A DNA stretch of 32,970 nucleotides from an uncultured Geobacteraceae bacterium (GTDB taxonomy: Bacteria; Desulfobacterota; Desulfuromonadia; Geobacterales; Pseudopelobacteraceae), in the NCBI GenBank assembly GCA_903876875.1, contig CAIRBT010000052.1:1-32970 (forward strand). Reading direction: 5' to 3'. This document shows, piece after piece, positions 17,398 through 24,143 of the stretch; position 1 is the first letter of the stretch, and each line of letters opens with the position of its first letter. The notes beneath the pieces were generated by a model. The model saw nothing but the letters and a program-made list of their open reading frames with translations. It had not been told where the DNA came from and did no database searches. The position numbers and the translations under genes were made by a program.

Positions 17398-19017
17398 TTA
17401 AAGAATATAATCTGTCGATAAGAAATGTGACTTTCGTTCCCGCACAATGTCGGTAATGATCTCCCGGTTGGCATCGTTTTCCCGTGCCGCCACCACGATC
17501 CGAATGGAGAATATCCGCAGGGCATCGGCAACGGATTGGGTGCCGTCCGCCGAGTTTTTCCGTCCATTAAAAGGAAAGCTGTCCGGACTGCGTTGACATT
17601 GACTGTTAATGTTGATGCGACAGACCTGATTGACCAGCGCATCCACCAATTGGGCAAGTGAATCAGAGTCTTTGCCAAAGATACTGGCCTGCTGACCGTA
17701 ATTGGAGGCGACTATGTAGTCTATCGGTTCCTGAAGAGCATCAAAGGGCACCACCGGTATGACCGGTCCAAACTGCTCTTCAGCATACACCCGCATGTCC
17801 GGGGTTACCGGATAGAGCAACGCGGGGTAGAAGAAAGACGAAGAGACAGTGCCCCCCCCGGTATTCATAACCTGTGCCCCCTTTCCAGTGGCATCGGCCA
17901 CTAGTTCAGCCAGGTATGCGGGTTTTTCCGGCTCGGGGAGCGGCGTGATAATGACATCCTCTTCCCAGGGCATACCGCATTTCAGGGCGCTTATGCCCTC
18001 GGTCATACGTGCCACAAATTCATCGACCACGGCACGGTGTACAAAGAGAATTTTCAGGGCGGTGCAGCGCTGCCCGTTATTGGTCAAGCAGCCGGAAAGA
18101 CATTCGGCGACGGTCATCGCCAGATCCGCATCGGGGAGAATTACGGCGGGATTTTTCGCATCCAGACCAAGTACGCAGCGAAGACGATGGGGGCGCGGAT
18201 GAACGGAACGGAGGGTATCAGCCACCCGGCTGGTACCGATGAAGCCAAGCACATCAACCTTACCGGTAGCCATCAGCGGTGGTACCACCGTTTCCCCCTC
18301 ACCGTACACCGTATTGATCACACCGGCGGGAAACAGGTCGCGAAACGCCTCCAAAAGCGGCTGAAAAATCAGGATGCCAAAACGGGGTGGCTTCAGCAGT
18401 ATGGTATTCCCCATGACCAGCGCCGGAATCAAGGTAGTGAAGGTCTCGTAGAGCGGAAAATTAAAGGGCCCCATGCAGAGCACAACCCCCAGCGGGGCGC
18501 GGCGAATTTGACCGATAATCCCCTGTTGAATAACAAAACGGGAGGATACCCGATCCAACTCTTTCAAGGCCTCAAGAGTATCCCGAATATAGGCCACCGT
18601 ACGATCAAACTCACGCTCCGCCTCACGAAAAGACTTGCCGGTTTCCCATTGAAGCAGCAGGACGATCTCCTGCCGTTTCGGAAGCATGGCCGTGATCAAA
18701 CGCTGCACGCAGGAAATACGCTCCCCCACGGACATAGTGGGCCAGACGCCCCGTCCGAGAGCGTACGCCTCTACCGCCCTATCCAGACATTCCAGTGCGG
18801 CATCGGCAGTCAGAAGAGGTGCCTCACCCACAGGTTCCGACACCAGGCCATGGTCTGTTCGAACTAAAACCGGTGAACACACTTCTTGAAGAGGGCCGTC
18901 CCACTGTCGCAATTCGCCCTGAATAAGGTAGGTGTCTTGTTTGAGTGGCGAGGGAATTTTAAACTGTTCAGGTATGTCACCCGATTGGGGAAACAGAGTT
19001 TCCAAGGTAATTTTCAT
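17398..19017 (-). CDS. gapN: NADP-dependent glyceraldehyde-3-phosphate dehydrogenase family (GapN-like aldehyde dehydrogenase)
   Basis: A 539-residue ALDH-superfamily enzyme from ATG 19017 (GAAGG upstream). The nucleophile is Cys318 in NNGQRCTA, the oxyanion Asn185 in GPFNFP, and Glu414 in EEQFGPVIPV. FIGTSRVA and the tail DSFPFNGRKNSADGTQSVADALR fit the non-phosphorylating GAPDH group, which oxidises glyceraldehyde-3-phosphate directly to 3-phosphoglycerate with NADP. The general-base glutamate of the usual ELGGK motif is Gly284 here (LGLDAKNPA), exactly 34 residues before the cysteine as in other ALDHs. The substrate call is therefore good but not certain. It is the first gene of a gapN-larE-hrpB run and is divergent from the HAD gene. 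Confidence 0.85.
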   Translation of the reverse strand: MKITLETLFPQSGDIPEQFKIPSPLKQDTYLIQGELRQWDGPLQEVCSPVLVRTDHGLVSEPVGEAPLLTADAALECLDRAVEAYALGRGVWPTMSVGERISCVQRLITAMLPKRQEIVLLLQWETGKSFREAEREFDRTVAYIRDTLEALKELDRVSSRFVIQQGIIGQIRRAPLGVVLCMGPFNFPLYETFTTLIPALVMGNTILLKPPRFGILIFQPLLEAFRDLFPAGVINTVYGEGETVVPPLMATGKVDVLGFIGTSRVADTLRSVHPRPHRLRCVLGLDAKNPAVILPDADLAMTVAECLSGCLTNNGQRCTALKILFVHRAVVDEFVARMTEGISALKCGMPWEEDVIITPLPEPEKPAYLAELVADATGKGAQVMNTGGGTVSSSFFYPALLYPVTPDMRVYAEEQFGPVIPVVPFDALQEPIDYIVASNYGQQASIFGKDSDSLAQLVDALVNQVCRININSQCQRSPDSFPFNGRKNSADGTQSVADALRIFSIRIVVAARENDANREIITDIVRERKSHFLSTDYIL

Positions 19018-19054
19018 AAACTGACCTTCATAAATAGTGATAGTAACCGCAACC

Positions 19055-19087
19055 TTGACAATTACCGATAACAAAACGTATTGTCAA
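19055..19087. promoter_or_regulatory. Divergent promoter region with TTGACAAT inverted repeat
   Basis: TTGACAAT (19055-19062) and its exact complement ATTGTCAA (19080-19087) face each other between gapN and the HAD gene. Each arm contains a perfect -35 hexamer for one direction. Downstream -10 candidates are TAATTG for gapN (17-base spacer) and TATTGT for the HAD gene (18-base spacer), both imperfect. Confidence 0.4.
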
Positions 19088-19123
19088 TCAGGGTTATAAA
19101 TCAATAGGGAGTAAACTGTCACC

Positions 19124-19816
19124 ATGATTCTTGACTGGAATACTATAGATACCGTTCTGCTTGATATGGATGGAACCATACTTGATCGACATTTTGATGA
19201 CCATTTTTGGCTAGAACATGTTCCACAACGCTGGGCAGAGCGGAACCATACCCCCCTGGAACAGGCAAAAAAACAGCTCTACGCACTCTTTCGCAGTCAA
19301 GAAAACAGCCTGAACTGGACCGATCTCGATTACTGGTCCGACCGCCTCAAACTGGACATTCCCCTTCTCAAAAGAGAGATTGAACACCTGATTGCTGTCC
19401 ACCCCCATGTCATCGAGTTTCTGCTTTTTCTAAAACATTCGGGCAAGGCGGTCTGGTTGGTAACCAATGCACATTCGAAAACACTGAATCTCAAGATGAA
19501 CAACACCCGCATCGGCCACTACTTTGACGGCACAATCTGCGCCCATCAGGTGGGAGTCCCCAAGGAGGATAACGGTTTTTGGGACAAGTTACAGAAGTTT
19601 ATCTCCTACGACCCTGCGCGTACCCTGCTTGGTGAAGATAGTGAGACCAACCTGACAACCGCCCAAAACTATGGCATCCGATATCTCATGTACATCAGTC
19701 GTTACAGTTCAAAAATTGTACCGCGTAACTCGGAACATTTTATGACTATCGAATATTTCAATTCTCTCATTCCTGAAAAGGGGCAAAGTCAGATACGGCT
19801 GTCGCTCCCGAAATAG
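19124..19816 (+). CDS. HAD-family hydrolase, GMP/IMP nucleotidase YrfG-like
   Basis: A 230-residue HAD hydrolase. Motif I is LLDMDGTIL (nucleophile Asp14, acid Asp16), motif II VTNAH, motif III the lysine in VPKEDNGFW, and motif IV LLGEDSETNL. The pattern (FDDHFWLEHVP, LNWTDLDYWSDRL, NAHSKTLNLKM) closely follows E. coli YrfG, which dephosphorylates GMP and IMP in the cytoplasm. In motif IV one of the usual paired aspartates is Glu. It is monocistronic and transcribed away from gapN. Its 3' end converges with the YtxH gene, leaving only 19 bp between stops. Confidence 0.85.
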   Translation: MILDWNTIDTVLLDMDGTILDRHFDDHFWLEHVPQRWAERNHTPLEQAKKQLYALFRSQENSLNWTDLDYWSDRLKLDIPLLKREIEHLIAVHPHVIEFLLFLKHSGKAVWLVTNAHSKTLNLKMNNTRIGHYFDGTICAHQVGVPKEDNGFWDKLQKFISYDPARTLLGEDSETNLTTAQNYGIRYLMYISRYSSKIVPRNSEHFMTIEYFNSLIPEKGQSQIRLSLPK

Positions 19817-19835
19817 CCGGTACTACTCCTCCCCA

Positions 19836-20177
19836 TTAGGCACGTTTTAACACGGTGCGCAATTTTTCAAGCTTTGAGGCTCCCTCTTCAATGAGTCGAA
19901 TCAGGTCTTTACGGGCAGACCCGGCAACTCCCTTGCCGGTTTCCAGCATATCCTCGGTTTTCACGCCGATGCTGTCAACAAGGGAGGTGACATTACGTGC
20001 CAGGTCATTGACCATTTCATCGGCACAATGCTGCACCTTTCGTGAGCGGCGCAGGATATCTTTACGTGTTTCTGCTCCCGACTGGGGGGCAAAGAGCAGT
20101 GCAAGGCCGGCACCGATAACGCCTCCGGCAAAAATCAGTAGTGCTGCGGCAGCCATTTTTTGATTTCTCTCTTCCAT
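19836..20177 (-). CDS. YtxH domain-containing membrane protein
   Basis: A 113-residue protein from ATG 20177, with an excellent GGAGGACACC site; a TTG 12 bases upstream was not used. One transmembrane segment rich in G and A (AAALLIFAGGVIGAGLALLFAP) is followed directly by QSGAETRKDILRRSRK, the YtxH/GvpP-type signature, and then by a long amphipathic helix probably forming a coiled coil. The family is linked to general stress in Bacillus but its biochemical role is unknown. It is monocistronic and faces the HAD gene tail to tail. Confidence 0.85.
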   Translation of the reverse strand: MEERNQKMAAAALLIFAGGVIGAGLALLFAPQSGAETRKDILRRSRKVQHCADEMVNDLARNVTSLVDSIGVKTEDMLETGKGVAGSARKDLIRLIEEGASKLEKLRTVLKRA

Positions 20178-20251
20178 GGTGTCCTCCAAATAAATATCAG
20201 TTTCTGCTCCTATACTACCTCAAACATTTCAGATGACAAGCCCTTATCGCT

Positions 20252-20280
20252 TTGTCTTTGCTTCTGCACTATGCTATAAT
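20252..20280 (+). promoter_or_regulatory. Sigma-70 promoter for the YpdA-like flavoprotein
   Basis: TTGTCT (20252-20257), a 17-base spacer and a perfect TATAAT (20275-20280) preceded by TGC (extended -10). The predicted start near 20287 gives a leader of about 34 bases before ATG 20321. It is the best-matching promoter in the window. Confidence 0.7.
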
Positions 20281-20320
20281 ATAAAACTGTGTATTATTTA
20301 AGCTGAAAGGGACACAAACC

Positions 20321-21427
20321 ATGAAAAATAAACTTTATGATGTACTGATAATCGGAGGAGGACCGGCGGGACTTTCCACGGCCTATCTCTGCCATAAGCA
20401 CGGTCTTTCCTACCTTGTGCTCGAATCGGGCAAGGCAATTTTTCAGGGTATTGCCAACAGCTATCCTGAAGGAAAGCTGGTATACCCCTCGAAACCGAAG
20501 GATGCTGCCGAACCCTTTATGGTCGATGAGCTGCGTCCCCCCGACAAACCGGTCACGGTGGAGAGCTATCTGCAGTATGTGCAGCATTTTGTCCAGCATG
20601 AAAATCTGGCCATTCAAACAGAGGTCGATTTCGAAGACATTAAAGATGAACGAGACGGCTTGTCTGTGGTAACGTCAAAAGGAAGTTTTCGGGGCAGGAA
20701 AGTGGTTCTTTCCTTCGGCAGCAATATCCCCCGTGAACTTTCCGTCTATGGTGACGCCAAAATGGTAGCGAAAAATGTTGACGATGCCGGTAAATATGTG
20801 GGCATCAAGACGCTGGTCATCGGCGGAGGAAATACTGCGGCAGATGTTATCATCAACATTCTTAAAGCCAAACGTGAGGCAAAAGATACCAATCCGGTCT
20901 ACTGGGCACACATGGCGGAAACATTTGATGTCAATAAAGAGACCGCACAGCGTCTGGGAGAAGAAATTCTGCTGGGGGGAAATATCCGTCTTCTTCCCGG
21001 TGCAACGCCCCGTATTGGTGAAGTAGATGACGAAGGGGTTGACCGCCTGGTTATTCGAATTAATGAATTCAAACAGTCAGATGGTATCGATCTCTACCAC
21101 GCCATGAGTTTTCCGATGCAGAACGTCATTGCCTGTATCGGTTCCCAGGGACCGGTACCGATTTTTGACAAACTCAGTATCCAGAGTATTGCCTGTGCTG
21201 CCGGTGTCTGCAAAATTGCCAAAGAGGGGGAGCGTCTGGTGTTGCTGACCTCGGATTTTGAATCGACCAGAAAGGGTGTATATGTGATCGGCGGAGCAAT
21301 TTCTCCTTCATATATGAAGATCAGTGAGGGGTCCATTGCCGAAGAACGGCATCCAAACCTGATCTATACGGCCATTAACGATGCCTATTACGTGGTTGAG
21401 GCCATAAAGAACAAACTGGGCAGATAG
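20321..21427 (+). CDS. FAD/NAD(P)-dependent oxidoreductase, YpdA-like
   Basis: A 368-residue flavoprotein. The N-terminal FAD-binding site is DVLIIGGGPAGLSTAYL (residues 8-24); a second Rossmann site, LVIGGGNTAADV, lies near residue 170; YVIGGAISPSYM near the end contributes to FAD binding. The block after the first strand (QGIANSYPEGKLVYPSKP) and the overall layout resemble YpdA, the bacillithiol disulfide reductase family, and thioredoxin reductases. There is no CxxC redox pair, so it is not a thioredoxin reductase. The electron acceptor is unknown; ferredoxin reductase-like activity is an alternative. It has its own strong promoter and is followed about 100 bp later by the Tim44-like gene. 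Confidence 0.8.
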   Translation: MKNKLYDVLIIGGGPAGLSTAYLCHKHGLSYLVLESGKAIFQGIANSYPEGKLVYPSKPKDAAEPFMVDELRPPDKPVTVESYLQYVQHFVQHENLAIQTEVDFEDIKDERDGLSVVTSKGSFRGRKVVLSFGSNIPRELSVYGDAKMVAKNVDDAGKYVGIKTLVIGGGNTAADVIINILKAKREAKDTNPVYWAHMAETFDVNKETAQRLGEEILLGGNIRLLPGATPRIGEVDDEGVDRLVIRINEFKQSDGIDLYHAMSFPMQNVIACIGSQGPVPIFDKLSIQSIACAAGVCKIAKEGERLVLLTSDFESTRKGVYVIGGAISPSYMKISEGSIAEERHPNLIYTAINDAYYVVEAIKNKLGR

Positions 21428-21531
21428 GAAAACTTTCCCATACCTTGATTTTCTGCAGAGCAGTTATTACCGTTACAGGTGAAACCGATTCGGTTACTCT
21501 CGCAGCACTTAAACATAAGGAGTTACAGACC

Positions 21532-22503
21532 ATGAATAGGCAGATAAAAAGATTCTTCCCTCTGTTGTTGGCAGCTCTGTTTCTTTCTGTGTCATTAATT
21601 GACACCGTTGCCCATGCGCGAGCCGGTGGCGGCAGCCGCTCTCTGGGGAGCAGGGGAACCCGCAGTTATTCCCGTCCCGCTTCACCAATTACCCAGCCCC
21701 CCCCTTCACGGCCACAGCAGTATATTCCCCCTGCTCCGCCAATCTACCAGCCACAGCCTGCGGCAGGTGGTTTCTTCAGGAGTATGGCGGGCGGCATTGC
21801 CGGTGGTTTGCTTGGTGGTATGCTCTTCAGAAGTATGGGATTTGGCGGCATGGGTGGTAGCGGTATGGGCTATGGTGGCGGTGGTGGCGGCATTGGGCTT
21901 TTTGAAATCCTGCTGCTTGCCGGTATTGCCTATCTTATTTATCGCTTTATTAAAAAAAGCCGGGAAAACAGCAGCGACTCCTCCTTTGCTCAAAACAGTT
22001 ATCAAAGTACCGTCACACCCATTTCACAGGGGTATCAACAGCCACCGGCAGAGGTGAATGACGTTGAATCGGGGTTGGCCCAAATACGTCAATACGATGC
22101 TTATTTTGACGAAAACCGTTTTAATGATTTGATAATGGATAATTTTTTCAAGATTCAAGGTGCCTGGATGAACCGTAATCTGGCAACGGCGTATGATATT
22201 CTGACCGATGAAATGCGCCGGATATTCCAGACCGATATTGACAGACTGCTCCGGGACAAACAGATAAACCGCTTGGAAAATATTGCTGTACGCAAGGTAG
22301 AAGTTGTGGAAGCGTGGCAGGAGTCGGGACAGGACTTCATTACGTCACTTATTTACGCAAATCTGCTCGATTATACAACCGACGAAGCAGGAACCATACT
22401 CTCCGGCAGCAAGAGCGATCCGATCAAGTTTGAAGAGTACTGGACCTTCACCCGTCCAGCGGGTAACAATACCTGGAGACTGTCTGCCATTGACCAGAAG
22501 TAA
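21532..22503 (+). CDS. Tim44-like domain membrane protein
   Basis: A 323-residue protein from ATG 21532 (AAGGAG upstream). It has a signal peptide (about residues 1-30, ending VAHARA), a low-complexity proline/glutamine region, a glycine- and methionine-rich stretch (SMAGGIAGGLLGGMLFRSMGFGGMGG and following) and a transmembrane segment IGLFEILLLAGIAYLIYRFIKKS. The C-terminal ~170 residues form the soluble Tim44-like domain (FFKIQGAWMNRNLATAYDILTDEM, then EYWTFTRP...WRLSAIDQK). Bacterial members are of unknown role; the mitochondrial domain binds membranes and import machinery. It is probably anchored in the inner membrane with the domain at the surface. Confidence 0.85.
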   Translation: MNRQIKRFFPLLLAALFLSVSLIDTVAHARAGGGSRSLGSRGTRSYSRPASPITQPPPSRPQQYIPPAPPIYQPQPAAGGFFRSMAGGIAGGLLGGMLFRSMGFGGMGGSGMGYGGGGGGIGLFEILLLAGIAYLIYRFIKKSRENSSDSSFAQNSYQSTVTPISQGYQQPPAEVNDVESGLAQIRQYDAYFDENRFNDLIMDNFFKIQGAWMNRNLATAYDILTDEMRRIFQTDIDRLLRDKQINRLENIAVRKVEVVEAWQESGQDFITSLIYANLLDYTTDEAGTILSGSKSDPIKFEEYWTFTRPAGNNTWRLSAIDQK

Positions 22504-22519
22504 AGCCGCATGAGACCGA

Positions 22520-22534
22520 ATCACCGTTGGTGAT
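22520..22534 (+). terminator. Short hairpin after the Tim44-like gene
   Basis: ATCACC and GGTGAT pair around a GTT loop, 17 bases after the stop codon. There is no strong U-tract, so terminator function is uncertain. It may act with the adjoining palindromic repeat. Confidence 0.35.
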
Positions 22535-22541
22535 GTTAATT

Positions 22542-22572
22542 GTAGGGGCGACCCCATGTGGTCGCCCCCTAC
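22542..22572. repeat. GTAGGGGCGACC palindromic repeat (REP-like)
   Basis: GTAGGGGCGACC (22542-22553) pairs with GGTCGCCCCCTAC (22560-22572) with a single bulged C around a six-base loop. It lies between the convergent Tim44-like and DUF1858 genes. It shares GTAGGGGC ends with repeats at 12185 and 13391 and the GTAGRGRCG pattern with those at 30767. The rest of 22573-22708 holds no gene that I see. Confidence 0.65.
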
Positions 22573-22708
22573 CCACGGGGATCTCCCCCTACCGTAGCGG
22601 TAAAACAGGAAATTCTACATTTCTTGAAACATATTTATTACCTGCCGCAGTATGACCGAATCTGTAGAAAGAGTGGTGTCACCACCTTCTGTTCCCCCTC
22701 CTCCCCAA

Positions 22709-22903
22709 TCAATCCCCAACAGCATCATTCAATGAGGTAAGTAACTCTTCCAAGGCAATATGATGAACACCGGCACCATGGCCGACGGTTTCAATGTCGG
22801 CAATCTGGCATTCGCAACAGTCCAGATTAAATTCCCTGAACACGGGGAGCGTTTCCGGGTATTGTGAAATAATATCAGAAATAATCATATCCTTGGTAAT
22901 CAT
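22709..22903 (-). CDS. DUF1858 domain protein
   Basis: A 64-residue protein from ATG 22903 (GAGGTG upstream). The pattern ITKDMIISDIISQYPETLPVFREFNLDCCECQI is the DUF1858 signature: a small helical domain with a conserved cysteine group (Cys29, Cys30, Cys32), also found at the N-terminus of ScdA/RIC-type iron-sulfur repair proteins and beside hybrid-cluster proteins in anaerobes. Function is unknown; metal or redox binding through the cysteines is plausible. It is the last gene of the rsmD-coaD run, 40 bp after coaD. Confidence 0.8.
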   Translation of the reverse strand: MITKDMIISDIISQYPETLPVFREFNLDCCECQIADIETVGHGAGVHHIALEELLTSLNDAVGD

Positions 22904-22943
22904 GGGGCACCTCGTCATACACAGCAATTAATGTGTCAATAGA

Positions 22944-23426
22944 TTACAATCCGTATTTACAGCGGAGAGCGTTTTTTATTTCCAATGGAACAAACTTGTC
23001 AATATCACCATTCAGCGAGCAGACCTCTTTGACAATGGAGGACGAGAGATACCCATACTGCAGTGAGGTCATCATGAAGAGGGTTTCAATTTCACGGCCG
23101 ATACTGCTGTTCATCTGGGCAATCTGGAATTCATATTCAAAATCAGAAATAGCCCGCAGACCCCGAATAATGACATGGGCACCACGGGATGAGACATAAT
23201 CAATCAATAGACCACTAAAGGTATCAACCGTGACACGCTCTTCGTCTTTAAGCACCTCTTCAATAAGTGTCACACGTTCATCAGTCGTAAACAGGGCATT
23301 CTTTTGTGAATTTCTAGCTACCGCAACAATTATCTCGTCAAAAATAGTCAGACCACGCCTGATAATGTCAAGATGACCATAGGTAATTGGATCAAATGAG
23401 CCCGGATACACAGCAATTTTTTTCAT
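22944..23426 (-). CDS. coaD: Phosphopantetheine adenylyltransferase
   Basis: A 160-residue nucleotidyltransferase, the usual length. It joins ATP and 4'-phosphopantetheine to dephospho-CoA, the fourth step of CoA synthesis. Visible motifs: the nucleotide-binding GSFDPITYGHLDII (the T/HxGH motif), the conserved RGLRAISDFEYEFQIAQMN, and SSSIVKEV near the C-terminus. Its start codon overlaps the rsmD stop by one base (TAATG). The rsmD-coaD pairing is common across bacteria and supports both calls. Confidence 0.97.
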   Translation of the reverse strand: MKKIAVYPGSFDPITYGHLDIIRRGLTIFDEIIVAVARNSQKNALFTTDERVTLIEEVLKDEERVTVDTFSGLLIDYVSSRGAHVIIRGLRAISDFEYEFQIAQMNSSIGREIETLFMMTSLQYGYLSSSIVKEVCSLNGDIDKFVPLEIKNALRCKYGL

Positions 23427-23986
23427 TAATCCTCCATCATGAACAATTCGAGGGCGGTATCCCCATAGGTGCGGCGGTCAACACGTCGTAAATGGCCATA
23501 GGCGTCAGACAATTGTTTCTTTACGGCACACTCGGCGACAAAAACAGCCCCCGGCCTAAGCAGTTTCTCCCTCTCAACAAACCCCGGAACCGTATCATAC
23601 AGCAAAGAGTCATAGGGTGGGTCAAAAAAAACCAGGTCAAAGCAATGACCCTGCCTGACCAGTGTCGGTAAGGCAACGGCAACATCCATCATTACTACTC
23701 GTGAGATCATCAAAAAAGCCATATCTGCAAGATTCTTATCAAGTATTTTTCGTGAGGATGGATCTTTTTCAATGAAACAGCAGAAATCTGCTCCACGACT
23801 TAGAGCCTCAATACCCAGTCCCCCCGTACCTGCACAGATATCTAATACCTGGCATCCGGACAGATCAAGGCGATTGGTCAGGATGTTGAACAGCGATTCC
23901 TTCACTCGATCAGAGGTGGGTCTGGTTGTTAACCCGGCAGGGACAGACAACTTTTTACCCCGTCGGCTTCCGGATATGACCCGCAT
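23426..23986 (-). CDS. rsmD: 16S rRNA (guanine(966)-N2)-methyltransferase RsmD
   Basis: A 186-residue SAM-dependent methyltransferase from ATG 23986 (GGAG upstream); the extension to 24043 has no ribosome site. The N-terminus MRVISGSRRGKKLSVPAGLTTRPTSDRVKESLFNIL is diagnostic. The SAM-binding motif is VLDICAGTGGLGIEALSRGA and the catalytic motif FFDPPY. It methylates G966 of 16S rRNA in the small subunit. It is the first gene of the coaD run and is divergent from clpB. Confidence 0.95.
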   Translation of the reverse strand: MRVISGSRRGKKLSVPAGLTTRPTSDRVKESLFNILTNRLDLSGCQVLDICAGTGGLGIEALSRGADFCCFIEKDPSSRKILDKNLADMAFLMISRVVMMDVAVALPTLVRQGHCFDLVFFDPPYDSLLYDTVPGFVEREKLLRPGAVFVAECAVKKQLSDAYGHLRRVDRRTYGDTALELFMMED

Positions 23987-24143
23987 AAGAAACTCCACAG
24001 ACTGATTTGGGAGGAAACTAACGTAAATAGCCCGATTGGTCAAGCATGAACCGCAGATACCCTCAGCTTACGGCTTGACTTCCCGGTACTTCGTGCTTAC
24101 CTCTTAAGAGAGGGAATATCTCAGAGTGTGGAAAGGCATTGAT

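Noticed and set aside
18037-18867. 276-residue open frame on the plus strand
   Set aside because: It lies entirely antisense to the well-supported gapN gene and has basic, low-information sequence with no domain pattern or ribosome site.
21599-22057. 152-residue plus-strand frame in the Tim44-like gene
   Set aside because: Shifted frame of the glycine/proline-rich region; the real frame carries the signal peptide and domain.
24060-24143. Heat-shock promoter or CIRCE element before clpB
   Set aside because: TTGACT is present at 24075 but no matching -10 or CCCATNT follows; CTCTTAAGAG (24101-24110) is a palindrome too short to be more than chance.
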